DNA of 64,000 nt, from assembly GCA_022600955.1 (NCBI GenBank), contig JAHZJK010000031.1:248001-312000 (forward strand). The letters are read 5' to 3'. A program made the position numbers and the translations under genes. Positions within the stretch are counted from its first letter, which is position 1. The number at the start of each line of letters is the position of its first letter. Of this stretch, positions 10,301 through 18,320 are shown piece after piece. A model generated the notes under the pieces. It did not search any database. It was given only the letters and a program-made list of their open reading frames with translations, and had not been told where the DNA came from. The stretch comes from Gammaproteobacteria bacterium (GTDB taxonomy: Bacteria > Pseudomonadota > Gammaproteobacteria > Steroidobacterales > Woeseiaceae).

Positions 10301-10746
10301 ACAGCATTGTTGGTGCGCGACTTCGAAAGCGTGCGCCATTTCCATTTGCCCTTGTTGTTCGGGCGGTACATCGACATTGTGTCTTTGTAAGAGCCTGCTG
10401 CGGCGATTTGGGTCAGTCCCTGTTGGCAGAGGAAGGCCGTCTTCAGAATACGGTACTGGCTGCCGCAGTTCGGCACGCCGTTGCCTGTCGTCCAGTAGAA
10501 ATAGCTGTCATCACAACCGCCACCGCTGTACGGGGTGCCGGCAATAAACGGTTCCTGGCTGGTCTCGACAGTTTTCATGCTGCCAGACGAGTCAATGATG
10601 AAAAGAATATTGGGCTTCGCAGCGTTGCTCGAAGCTGGTGTCGATAACAACAACTCGACGTCGTCAGCCCAAACGGGTGACGCCGTAATCATCGTCAGTA
10701 GCAGTCCTGCACCTGCCCAGGCGGTGCGTATCCGGGACGTAAACAT
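7372..10746 (-). CDS. pilY1: PilY1-type pilus tip adhesin/assembly factor, copy B
   Basis: Large exported type IV pilus protein (1124 residues) associated with pilus extension, adhesion and surface sensing. A signal peptide ends near residue 27 (SPVWA/DD). An N-terminal von Willebrand A-like domain carries a MIDAS start DSSGS at 52-56 and a later TDGAPTQDT. The C-terminal half is the PilY1 beta-propeller, with calcium-loop candidates DANGDGIIAVGTDF and DLNGDGLADR. It ends in a Cys-containing tail with CVGVECFDPGF. It is clearly paralogous to the copy at 11241-14612: same length within one residue, the same MIDAS position and an almost identical last 30 residues. A small secreted protein gene lies directly upstream, and pilE directly downstream. 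Confidence 0.9.
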   Translation of the reverse strand: MFTSRIRTAWAGAGLLLTMITASPVWADDVELLLSTPASSNAAKPNILFIIDSSGSMKTVETSQEPFIAGTPYSGGGCDDSYFYWTTGNGVPNCGSQYRILKTAFLCQQGLTQIAAAGSYKDTMSMYRPNNKGKWKWRTLSKSRTNNAVECKSDSGDHGYGSDPTAEPYAQAGTNIDPYTSDDAREVDWGVKPTHQIVTMYDSDYLSWYHNPPGTSMSRQNIVKAVTKNVLGSVKDVNVGFMRFHNSEGGPVIHGIKDLDANRTAADAIVDGIPASGWTPLSETMYEAALYWHGMDGVYGGVGATDTDALDSWDADTNSINYKQPAEYSCSKNFVVLLTDGAPTQDTGAFTDIPLLPSFGRGSCNSIDGVNDSSTVNGACLDDVADYLNRVDINPALAGKQEVTTYTIGFSVDLPILRDTAKRGGGEYYLASDVKSLTAVLTEIVTDIFDEDISFTAPAVAVNAFNRTQHLNDLYVSVFRAEDRARWPGNLKKYRIKDTTIEDAKGDNAIDPDSGYFDDESKNFWNGETGNDGANVFKGGTANILPNPSLRKLYTNNGTGNLTVPTNHLSVANQSAYTDADFGLTGASGEPTKAQLIDWMRGVDVKDEDGIASTLTRDAMGDTLHSQPAAVVYGKPGNLYDVVIFNGTNDGYLHAINAETGVEKWSFVPRELLVNMAELYENDNVDYKNYGIDGDIVPVVHDANGDGIIAVGTDFVYLIFGMRRGGDNYYLVDVSNPDLPTLKWIKTYPEFGQSWSSPVVAKIDINDAAQTSAQKAVVILGGGYDTTHDAPAHPVSADLEGAGVYMLDLETGNMLWRAGRDTFANLQLTKMKRAIPSRVRVIDLNGDGLADRMYAADLGGQIWRFDVKNGEKPDLLVAGGVIARVGAEGLTTPTAADTRRLYTTPDVAMFVDKRQDRRYLAINIGTGYRAHPLDNSASDRFYSIRDPHIFNALTQAQYNSYDIVEDGDLVDVSGKLGTVIPAAGDGWKFSLPPNEKILSDSQTFDNSVYFVSFEPRTNSEDPCQAGLAANRLYRVNVVNGDPVLDHGFSVPPGDPEAADDARVTKLEQGGIAPKPTFFFPSPTNPSCSGDECSPPPVGCVGVECFDPGFANFPVRTLWTQDGID

Positions 10747-10810
10747 GTGTCCGTACCTCTGTTGTCAATCCGTGACTTATCGCTCAGTCAGTCACTCAAT
10801 AAAAAAGTGT

Positions 10811-11158
10811 TTACCTGGCTAGCTGGATACTTGTTGCTGTATTCGTAGCTGTTTCGTAGCTCACCAACGCGTAGCTCGTACTGGCCCGCTTAATGGTGGC
10901 AAAATTCCTCCTGAAGTCCTCGTATTTAACGGCCTTGCCGTCAATCGTGAATCTTGTACTGGCGTTGAGTTGAACGCGCTTGTATTCGGCATCGCAATCG
11001 CCATCACATGGTTTGAATGTCATCATCCCGTCGGTCGTGGCCGGCAATATAATATTCGCTGGCGACGTTTCAACGGCATCGATCATGGTCTTGATCTGTG
11101 CCAGTGCAGGCGCAGAAACCATCAAGAATGCGGCAATCAAAATTGTTCGAACTTTCAT
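10811..11158 (-). CDS. small secreted protein of the pilus operon, copy B
   Basis: Protein of 115 residues with a signal peptide (MKVRTILIAAFLMVSAPALAQ). I do not recognise a named domain. The mature part has a Cys pair in FKPCDGDCDAEY, then a basic/aromatic segment ending ASTRFTIDGKAVKYEDFRR. This layout matches the small protein at 14644-14988, which has ECDDCEY followed by SSTQYVFDKKRMRLADFR, so the two look like diverged paralogs. It lies between the two PilY1 genes, where P. aeruginosa has a similarly small gene, pilY2, although I cannot show homology to PilY2. A partner or chaperone of PilY1 is an inference from position only. Confidence 0.75.
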   Translation of the reverse strand: MKVRTILIAAFLMVSAPALAQIKTMIDAVETSPANIILPATTDGMMTFKPCDGDCDAEYKRVQLNASTRFTIDGKAVKYEDFRRNFATIKRASTSYALVSYETATNTATSIQLAR

Positions 11159-11240
11159 TTTTCCAACTCCATGTCATCGCGACAAATCTATGTGCAATTG
11201 TCGCAATTCCGGGCGTTCCATGCCCGGAACCACTACTCAA

Positions 11241-14200
11241 TTATTCAATTCCATCCTGCGTCCAGAGTGTACGTACCGGGAAGTTTTCAAAGCCCGGATC
11301 AAAACACTCTACGCCCACGCAGCCAATCGGCGGAGGTGAGCACTCGTGGCCACTACAGCCTGCATCAGCACCCGGGAACAGGAACGCCGGTGTCGGCGCG
11401 ATACCGCCCTGTTGCAATGTTGTAATGCGTGCGGGGTCGGCCTCGGCATTAGTCATCGTGTCGAGGTTGTTCGCAATCGGATCACCGTTGGCCACATCAA
11501 CCTGGTACAGGTAGTTTCGCCCTGGCCGTGCCAGGCAGGTAGTCGCTCCGGTCACGTCAGGTTCATAGCTAATAAAGAAGACAGAGTTGTCGAACGTCGC
11601 TGACGAAGAGAGAATCATCTGTCCGGCCGGAACCGTTAGCTTCCATCCTCGGTGATTGGGGCCGATAGAGGTATTCACCTGGCCTGTGACTTCAGCCATG
11701 TTGGCATCCAATGCAATGTTATACGTGTTGTATTGAGCCTGAGTCAGCTTCGCGAAAACATTGGGGTCGCGTAGTGAGTAGTACGCGTCCGTTGCACTGG
11801 TATCCAACGGGTGTGCGCGGTAGCCACTGCCTACGCCAACTGCGAGAAAGCGGCGGTTCAGTGCCTCGTCAACAAATATGGAAACGTCCGGCGCTGTATA
11901 GAAACGGCGAGTGTTAGTAGTACCGGCACTCGCTACACCTTCACCGCCGAAACGTGCAATGACACCACCGGTCACTGTCGCATTCGGAACCTGTCCGCGG
12001 AAAACGTCGAAGCGGAATACCTGGCCACCCACGTCGACTGCATACATGCGATCGACAAAGCCGTCACCCGTAAAGTCTACAACGCGAATCTCGCTCGGGA
12101 TCGAGCGAACCATACTTGGAATTGTCAGGTTTGCATTAGAGCTGCTGGCACGCCATACGCGGTCACCCGAGAATAAGTCGAGCATCGAGATGCCTGCACC
12201 AACATTGTCGTCATTCGCCGGGAATGCAGCCGTGTCATGGACCGTGTCATATCCTTCACCAATGATTACTACTGCCTTCTGAGAATTCAGTGCGGCAAGG
12301 TTCATGTCTACTCTGGCGACGACGGGTCGACTCCAGGACTGGCCGGATTCTGCGAAAGTCTTGACCCAGTTGAGGCTCGGATTGTCTTTGTCAGTCACGT
12401 CAATCGAATAGTAGTGCGAACCGCCTCGACGCATGCCGAAAATGATGTGTACGAAGTCGGTGCCATCAATGATGCCGTTGTCATTCAGATCGGCAACAAC
12501 CGGGACGACATCACCGTCGATTCCATAATGCTTGTAAGTTGAAAAACTATTCAGCATCAGATCCGGCAAATCAGTAAGCAACTGCTTCGGAATGAAAGAC
12601 CAGAGTTCAACACCGGTATCACCATCAACCGCATGCACGTAACCATCATTAGTCGCCGTGTATACCACGACGTCCGGATTGGTTGCGTCGCCACCGTAAA
12701 CAACAGCGGCAGGTTGTGAGTGCAATGGATCACCCATGGTGTTGCGTTGAGTTGTCGTCGAGTTGTCGTCGTCGTCAAGTACGTCTGCGCCGCGCGTCCA
12801 GGCAATGATCTGCGCGAGGGTTGGCTCGCCAGCTGCGCCAGTCAGTCCAAAGTCGGCAAGCGTCAACGCCGTATTTGCAGTTGAAACCGCATTGCTAACG
12901 ACAGTCAAATTGTCGTTACCGCCGTAATTGGTATATACGTTGCGGTTAACCGGGCTCGGCAACACATTGGCCGCGCCTCCCAAGGCAACGTCGGCACCGT
13001 CCGCAGTAGCGGACCAGTCGCTTCTTGCTGATACCGTACTGGTCATGCTGTTCGCGTCTTTGAAAAAGCCGGTAAGCGGATCAATAGCCGGAATGGGTGT
13101 AGCTGAGTAGTCCATCAACACACCATTCGCAATTGAATACTTCTTCAGGTTTCCATCCCAGTGAACCTTGGAGTCTGGCTGGAAAGTAGAGATGTAGATG
13201 TCATTGAAATTCTGCGTACGGTTGAATGTGTTGACAGCAACCGTTGGCGCGGAAAACGACAGGCCCTTGTCAAGCGCAATCTCAACGATCCTCATCAAGG
13301 CGGTTGTGAGCGTCTCAACGTCATCTGCGAGATAGTATTCACCACCAGATTCTTCGGCAGCCTGCTTTAGAATATCGAGGTCGACTGCGAAGCCAATAGT
13401 GTGGGTAACGACGTTTTGGTCGCCTGTCGTCAGTGGATCGATATCGACCACCGACAGATAGTGAGAAATGTCGTCAAGGCAACGGCCGTCACCAGTGCCG
13501 TCGCAGGCCGTAAAACCTGAGGTTGGCAGGCCGGTCGGGGCAAGGCCTTGTGCATCTGTATCGCTGGTGGGCTGGCCATCAGTAATCATGACGTTAAAGT
13601 TTCTGGTACAAACAGGCATGGTCGGTTGCTGGTACTGGCCGGGTACACCGCCCACGAACGCATTCGAATCAATGTCGCCAGTCGGAACACCCATGCCGTC
13701 GACCTGCAAGTTGCCGTAATGCGGCGCCATACCGCGCCAGTAGCGAGCAGCCTCGTAAAGCGTTTCGGCCAGAGGTGTGTTGCCGCCTGGTGTGAGCCCG
13801 TTTATTTCTGCAAGAATGGCAGTACGGTCAACGTTCAGGTCGCTAATGCCATGAATAACTCGTCCACCGTCAGAACCTGTGAAACGCATCAATCCAACAT
13901 TGACGTCCTCAATGGCATTCATGAGATTGCGTGTAACGGCCTTCATGATGTCCATCTTCGGGATATCAACGCGGACAGCGGTCTCTTTCCAGTTCAGGTA
14001 GTTACCGTCATAAATTGTGTAGGTCTGAGACGCGTCGCCTGAGCCCCAGGAAATTTCCTGATCAGGATCAGCAGTGAAGAGAGTCGAACCGGACGCAGCT
14101 GTGGCGTACAACTCGGGGCCGACACCGTCACCGTGAACGCCGGAGTCGTTCTGGCATTCAACAGGCTCAGTGGCGTTGCCTGCGATAATGTTCTGCCAGC

Positions 14201-14612
14201 GTTTGGGACCGGGGCCGGTGGAATGGTGCTGCACCAGTATTCCGGTATAGGCGCCGATTCCCGACATACGCAGTTTTGCGTCAGCGCACAAGAACTGATT
14301 ATCATCAATGTACTGATTGTTGACGCCCGCACAACTGGGCTCGACATCAAGTGTCGTCCAATAGAAGCGATCGGTCCGGCAAGAACCAGAACCATAGTTG
14401 CGGGTGCTGTCGTAGGGTTCCGTCGTATTTGCGTTGTTGCCCATACTACCCGACGTATCAAGAATGAACATGATATTCGGCGGAGTCGCATTTGTCGCTG
14501 ACGGATCGACGATCAGAAGTTCCGTGTCATCTGCTATCGCAGGTGCACCGATGGCGAGCGTTAATAGCAGCGCGGCATTCGCTGAAACTGCTTTTGAGAA
14601 TCGTGTATTCAT
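11241..14612 (-). CDS. pilY1: PilY1-type pilus tip adhesin/assembly factor, copy A
   Basis: Paralog of the gene at 7372-10746, with 1123 residues from the ATG at 14612, which has GGGGA seven bases upstream; an upstream in-frame start at 14666 would overlap the preceding gene. The signal peptide ends near residue 27 (APAIA/DD). The VWA MIDAS motif DTSGS is at 52-56 and TDGQPTSDT follows. The C-terminal propeller contains the calcium-loop candidates DLNDNGIIDGTDF and DFTGDGFVDR. The tail again ends CVGVECFDPGF and PVRTLWTQDGI. Copies A and B differ throughout the VWA insert region and are conserved mainly in the propeller, as expected for an old duplication with divergence of the tip-exposed part. 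Confidence 0.9.
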   Translation of the reverse strand: MNTRFSKAVSANAALLLTLAIGAPAIADDTELLIVDPSATNATPPNIMFILDTSGSMGNNANTTEPYDSTRNYGSGSCRTDRFYWTTLDVEPSCAGVNNQYIDDNQFLCADAKLRMSGIGAYTGILVQHHSTGPGPKRWQNIIAGNATEPVECQNDSGVHGDGVGPELYATAASGSTLFTADPDQEISWGSGDASQTYTIYDGNYLNWKETAVRVDIPKMDIMKAVTRNLMNAIEDVNVGLMRFTGSDGGRVIHGISDLNVDRTAILAEINGLTPGGNTPLAETLYEAARYWRGMAPHYGNLQVDGMGVPTGDIDSNAFVGGVPGQYQQPTMPVCTRNFNVMITDGQPTSDTDAQGLAPTGLPTSGFTACDGTGDGRCLDDISHYLSVVDIDPLTTGDQNVVTHTIGFAVDLDILKQAAEESGGEYYLADDVETLTTALMRIVEIALDKGLSFSAPTVAVNTFNRTQNFNDIYISTFQPDSKVHWDGNLKKYSIANGVLMDYSATPIPAIDPLTGFFKDANSMTSTVSARSDWSATADGADVALGGAANVLPSPVNRNVYTNYGGNDNLTVVSNAVSTANTALTLADFGLTGAAGEPTLAQIIAWTRGADVLDDDDNSTTTQRNTMGDPLHSQPAAVVYGGDATNPDVVVYTATNDGYVHAVDGDTGVELWSFIPKQLLTDLPDLMLNSFSTYKHYGIDGDVVPVVADLNDNGIIDGTDFVHIIFGMRRGGSHYYSIDVTDKDNPSLNWVKTFAESGQSWSRPVVARVDMNLAALNSQKAVVIIGEGYDTVHDTAAFPANDDNVGAGISMLDLFSGDRVWRASSSNANLTIPSMVRSIPSEIRVVDFTGDGFVDRMYAVDVGGQVFRFDVFRGQVPNATVTGGVIARFGGEGVASAGTTNTRRFYTAPDVSIFVDEALNRRFLAVGVGSGYRAHPLDTSATDAYYSLRDPNVFAKLTQAQYNTYNIALDANMAEVTGQVNTSIGPNHRGWKLTVPAGQMILSSSATFDNSVFFISYEPDVTGATTCLARPGRNYLYQVDVANGDPIANNLDTMTNAEADPARITTLQQGGIAPTPAFLFPGADAGCSGHECSPPPIGCVGVECFDPGFENFPVRTLWTQDGIE

Positions 14613-14643
14613 AGTCCTGTCCCCAGTGTCCGTTCTGAGTGTT

Positions 14644-14988
14644 TTAGTCGGTGTAAGCAAAGACACGAATAACCGTGTTGCTCTGATCGCCGCGCGTTAC
14701 GTTCATAGTCTGGTCGCCATTGGCTCGCAGGTTTTCCACGAGTATCCGGAAGTCCGCCAGACGCATACGCTTCTTGTCAAACACGTATTGCGTGCTCGAG
14801 GTCACACGAAGTGTGATGTACTCGCAATCATCGCATTCGCGCAGCGAAATCGTTCCGTTCATGTTCTGTGGCAAACGCATCTTGTGAACAGTGGTCTCGT
14901 ATGTGAAGGGACCCCGAGGCTCATCGGCAGCCGCCATTCCTGTAAGCGAAAGCAATACTGCGAATAACGTAATTTTGATCTTTTTCAT
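14644..14988 (-). CDS. small secreted protein of the pilus operon, copy A
   Basis: Protein of 114 residues with a signal peptide (MKKIKITLFAVLLSLTGMAAA). The start is the ATG at 14988, with GGAG upstream; the longer open frame to 15204 overlaps pilX and is rejected. The mature part contains a Cys pair in LRECDDCEY followed by TLRVTSSTQYVFDKKRMRL. It shares this order of features and its size with the small gene at 10811-11158. It sits between pilX and the first PilY1 gene. No known domain is recognised, and secretion to the periplasm is inferred from the signal peptide. Confidence 0.75.
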   Translation of the reverse strand: MKKIKITLFAVLLSLTGMAAADEPRGPFTYETTVHKMRLPQNMNGTISLRECDDCEYITLRVTSSTQYVFDKKRMRLADFRILVENLRANGDQTMNVTRGDQSNTVIRVFAYTD

Positions 14989-15013
14989 CGGACTACTCCG
15001 TTCCGAATTTAAA

Positions 15014-15487
15014 TTAAAGCGCCGACGACTCAGGGCCGACGACGTAGAAAGCTTGGGTATGAACTGCGCCCGCATCGCGCTCGCCACCACTGCCAACTGC
15101 GCGCACAGACGATGCCTGTGACGTAGCAAGGAAGTGGTATGCCGCGATACCGCTGCCGACACCCAGACTGAATGCACGATCCGGTACCAGGGTCGAGTCT
15201 TCAAACCGAATTGTGGCGCTCAGGTCATGGTATGAAACCGTCTGCGTCAGCGTCGTGTTGCCGAGCGTATTAAAGCGACCCTGGTTAAGCGCGTTTTCCA
15301 GTCCTGTTTCGGCAGCCTGGAAGGCGTTCTCTGCCGTTTGGTCATTACGCGCCATAGCGAGCTCTGTCGTGGCCGTATTCATGCCAGAGACGGCCAGTAC
15401 GGTAATTACGACCAGCAACATCAGGCCGACGACGAGCGCTGCACCTTTCTGGTTGCCGCGGTTCAATGATTGTATTTTCATTTTCAT
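15014..15487 (-). CDS. pilX: type IV pilus minor pilin PilX
   Basis: Minor pilin of 157 residues. The N-terminus is a basic leader ending NQKG, then AALVVGLMLLVVITVLAVSG, the PilX_N signature. Glu at mature position 5 is absent, as in GspK-like tip subunits. A second in-frame ATG at 15481 is possible. In P. aeruginosa the minor pilins FimU-PilV-PilW-PilX form a tip complex with PilY1 that primes pilus assembly. The order and spacing here (14 bases after pilW) fit the same complex. Confidence 0.85.
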   Translation of the reverse strand: MKMKIQSLNRGNQKGAALVVGLMLLVVITVLAVSGMNTATTELAMARNDQTAENAFQAAETGLENALNQGRFNTLGNTTLTQTVSYHDLSATIRFEDSTLVPDRAFSLGVGSGIAAYHFLATSQASSVRAVGSGGERDAGAVHTQAFYVVGPESSAL

Positions 15488-15501
15488 CGTTGTTCTCTCG
15501 A

Positions 15502-16485
15502 TCAGGTGCGTGCGTTACGCAGCAGAATAGTTTTTGAAACCAGCATGCGGCGGAAGTTGTCATTTATGACGCCTAGCGGCTGATTCCCTGGTGAATAGTT
15601 GGTTGAATCCTGCACGCCCGGTTCGGCAATGATGCCGCGAACCAGCATCCAGACGCGCGCCGTGATAACTCGCGCACCCGGTACATATCCAGCGGCCTGA
15701 GGGTCATAAATCGGGTCGCCGGGATTCACGTAGCGATCGACAGTGTTGTCCTGGTCGATATCGATACCAAATTGCAGCTGCAGGTTCTCGACCCCGGGTG
15801 CAACCTCTTCATCAACAATGGCGGGACCTGCAGTCAGGCGCTGCCTGCGCAGCGTCGGAACACCTGCGATAAGACCCGAGGTGGGCGCTACGTAGTAGCT
15901 CGTCACCATCAGATCATGCGTGGTCGAATCTGCGGGGGAGAAGGAGTTGGGTATCAGTCCGTTCTCAAAAATCTGACCTTGAATTCGGGTGGTCTGAATT
16001 TGCAGCTTGCCGGCCAGCGGCACTACCGGGTTCACGCTGGCGCGACGCACCGTGACAACATCGGAATTAGGGTCTTCACCATCTACGCCGCCACAAGCGA
16101 GCGTGTAGCCGTTGTCGCTGCCGTCGATCGGAATACCGAGATTTGTCGCCCAGTCATCGCCGCACAGTACGGGTACCGTCGCCAGGCTGATCGGATTCGC
16201 GTCGCCGGCAATCGCACGACCCTCGACTGCCAGACCGCGGCTATTACGGCCCCAGTTACTCGCCATACGCAGATCGGCTTCTATCGTGTCCATCGCAAAC
16301 TGTGCGGTTTCCTGCACACGGGCGATGGATTCATTGACGACGAATGCCTGTCGACTCTGGTTGTAGATCTGCACGGTGCCTATCATCAGGAATGAGCCGA
16401 TTGCCAAAGCGACCATCAGCTCAACGAGCGTAATGCCAGTTTGCCTGCGTCGCATTTTTATCAAGTCTGAATTCATTGTCATCAT
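15502..16485 (-). CDS. pilW: type IV pilus minor pilin PilW
   Basis: Minor pilin of 327 residues, the largest in the set, as is typical for PilW. It has a prepilin signal RRRQTG/ITLVELMVALAIGSFLMIG with Glu at mature position 5, followed by the long N-terminal helix and a large C-terminal domain (PilW family) with several cysteines. It is separated from pilV by two bases and is followed by pilX, so the group is one transcript with probable translational coupling. Confidence 0.87.
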   Translation of the reverse strand: MMTMNSDLIKMRRRQTGITLVELMVALAIGSFLMIGTVQIYNQSRQAFVVNESIARVQETAQFAMDTIEADLRMASNWGRNSRGLAVEGRAIAGDANPISLATVPVLCGDDWATNLGIPIDGSDNGYTLACGGVDGEDPNSDVVTVRRASVNPVVPLAGKLQIQTTRIQGQIFENGLIPNSFSPADSTTHDLMVTSYYVAPTSGLIAGVPTLRRQRLTAGPAIVDEEVAPGVENLQLQFGIDIDQDNTVDRYVNPGDPIYDPQAAGYVPGARVITARVWMLVRGIIAEPGVQDSTNYSPGNQPLGVINDNFRRMLVSKTILLRNART

Positions 16486-16487
16486 CC

Positions 16488-16967
16488 TTATACGCCGAGG
16501 ACCGGAATGGTGATCGTGAAGTTCTGTGCGCCCTCGGGCTCAGTCCATCTGACATCGATCTGGTAGATCGGCGGAGTATTGGCCGCGGCGTCAGGCGGGG
16601 TAAATGTGATGACGACATTGCCGCCAGGCAGCGTGTTTCCCGCCTGCTGATTCCAGAGCAACACGTCGTTGCCTGCCATCTCCGCCGGGTTGCAGTCTGT
16701 TCCAGCTGCAACGCAGTTGTTGTTCGCACCGGCTGCCACGTAGGCAGCACCGGCTGTCGGGTTAGCACGTATCCGGTCAGCCACGTCACCCGCCAGCGTT
16801 ACTGCGTGGTGTCGCAGCATCGACGTACGACCTGCCTGCAGGCTCTGTACATACAGCCCTGCGATGCCGAGCATGCCGATAGACATGATCACGAGTGCGA
16901 TAAGCACCTCAACCAGTGAGAATCCGCGTTGCCGCTTGTTGTTGCTGTTCGTCGTTTTCAAGTTCAT
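16488..16967 (-). CDS. pilV: type IV pilus minor pilin PilV
   Basis: Minor pilin of 159 residues with a prepilin signal KRQRG/FSLVEVLIALVIMSIGMLG, the characteristic PilV N-terminus, with Glu at mature position 5. Two cysteines in NNNCVAAGTDCNP could form a disulfide. It starts three bases after the stop of the FimU-like gene and two bases before pilW, inside the pilus operon. Confidence 0.87.
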   Translation of the reverse strand: MNLKTTNSNNKRQRGFSLVEVLIALVIMSIGMLGIAGLYVQSLQAGRTSMLRHHAVTLAGDVADRIRANPTAGAAYVAAGANNNCVAAGTDCNPAEMAGNDVLLWNQQAGNTLPGGNVVITFTPPDAAANTPPIYQIDVRWTEPEGAQNFTITIPVLGV

Positions 16968-16970
16968 GTC

Positions 16971-17555
16971 TTAGCATCCACCGTGAAAATCTACCTGCTC
17001 TTTCTTACGCAGGACCGTCGCTCTGCCGAGCGGAGTAATGACCAGTACCCTGGCTGTCGACAAGCCGCCAGGCGCGATTTCGCTGCCGCGGTCGTCACAC
17101 ATCATTATGGTCGAGACCGGGTCGGTGCCGTTGACGTTGCCGCGACCGAGTCCGGTTGAGGCGAACGAAAAATAATCAAACGCTTCTGCAGTGTTGATAA
17201 CGACCTGATCCGCGGCCGGACCGAAGCTGCGCAGAACCGTTTCGCCGGCATCGACTGTGATATCGCCGTCGAGATCCATGAACACAATCCATCCGGCAAC
17301 GAATTTGCCGCCACAGACCGGGTTGGCTGCCATCGAGTTGGCGCTGGCACAGACCGTGATATTGGTTTTCGCACGGACCGCTTCGCTTCGCCCAAGGTGA
17401 AAGCTGGAGTGAAGGTCGTTGGCTGTGCTCGTCATTCTGGCGTTCTGCCGGAACTCACGAAGATTCGGGACGCCCATTGCCAAGATGACGCCGATGACAA
17501 GAACCGTTATCAGGAGTTCGTATAGCGTAAAGCCGCTTTGGTTTGTCTTTTTCAT
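16971..17555 (-). CDS. fimU: GspH/FimT-family minor pilin (FimU-like)
   Basis: Minor pilin of 194 residues with a GspH-type globular domain. The prepilin signal is MKKTNQSG/FTLYELLITVLVIGVILAMG with Glu at mature position 5. The ATG at 17555 is preferred to an in-frame GTG at 17564. GETVLRSFG and the Gly-rich segment near the C-terminus fit the GspH family. It lies directly before pilV, the place of fimU in P. aeruginosa. A related pilin gene lies 99 bases upstream. Confidence 0.8.
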   Translation of the reverse strand: MKKTNQSGFTLYELLITVLVIGVILAMGVPNLREFRQNARMTSTANDLHSSFHLGRSEAVRAKTNITVCASANSMAANPVCGGKFVAGWIVFMDLDGDITVDAGETVLRSFGPAADQVVINTAEAFDYFSFASTGLGRGNVNGTDPVSTIMMCDDRGSEIAPGGLSTARVLVITPLGRATVLRKKEQVDFHGGC

Positions 17556-17654
17556 GGACGCCACTATAGAGACTGGCTGTCAGTGGCGCCGAGGTGGCCG
17601 ACGAGCGGCGCCAGCGGGCCGACAAACGGTGCAAATCAGGCGCGGGTTTTTGAC

Positions 17655-18185
17655 TTAATCCGCACATGAATACAGTTCACGGCTATTCTTGTGACGTGCG
17701 ACACGCGGGCGTCCCGTGTAGCTGATCACCAGTGCTTTGGGTGGGATACGTGCCTGAGGGTCGCAGAATACAAGGGTTCCATTGGTAGCGCGCAGGAATG
17801 TCGAGCGCAATGTGAATCCCTTTCGATTCGCCGAAATACGTACCCTGTCACCGGCAATATGACGTTGCAGGATGGTCTCGCCGGCATCGATCCGGGGTGG
17901 AGAATCACGGTCGCTATTCTCGAACAGGAGCCAGCCACTCGACCAGTCTTTGCTCGACTCGCATTGCAGGCCATCCAGGCTTGGGCACAAGGACACAACC
18001 TTGCGCCTCATTACGGATTCCTTGCGTGCCCTGTGTACGGCATGAAACAACGCGTCGATCTCTGCAGCCTGCCGGCCCCGGGCGACGCTTGCCGACAATG
18101 ACGGTACGGCCAGCCCTGTGACGATCACAATCAGAAGCAGCGTCATCAGGAGCTCGAATAAGCTGAATCCATTTAGTGTTCGCAA
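17655..18185 (-). CDS. fimT: GspH/FimT-family minor pilin (FimT-like), TTG start
   Basis: First gene of the pilus operon, 176 residues. No ATG fits, but a TTG at 18185 has GGAGGT six bases upstream and gives a compact leader MRTLNG, then FSLFELLMTLLLIVIVTGLAV with Glu at mature position 5. A longer frame up to 18437 would run antisense through the fur-like gene and is rejected. The globular part (CPSLDGLQC, GETILQRHI, FCDPQARIPPKALVIS) matches the GspH/FimT family and its neighbour at 16971-17555. By order it corresponds to fimT. It is divergent from the Fur-family gene, so the operon promoter must lie in 18186-18320. Confidence 0.8.
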   Translation of the reverse strand: MRTLNGFSLFELLMTLLLIVIVTGLAVPSLSASVARGRQAAEIDALFHAVHRARKESVMRRKVVSLCPSLDGLQCESSKDWSSGWLLFENSDRDSPPRIDAGETILQRHIAGDRVRISANRKGFTLRSTFLRATNGTLVFCDPQARIPPKALVISYTGRPRVARHKNSRELYSCAD

Positions 18186-18320
18186 TGCCAGACCTCCATG
18201 TCCAGGGTGAGTATGTTGGCGGCACGGGATTGGCGTCGCGGTGCTTTTCAGGGCGGAAAGGGCACTTTTGTCGTGATATGCTGCCGGCACGCTAAAAGCA
18301 TTGAGATGAGGAACCGCCAC

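Noticed and set aside
14989-15204. N-terminal extension of the small secreted protein A
   Set aside because: It overlaps pilX in another frame and would bury the signal peptide that starts at 14988.
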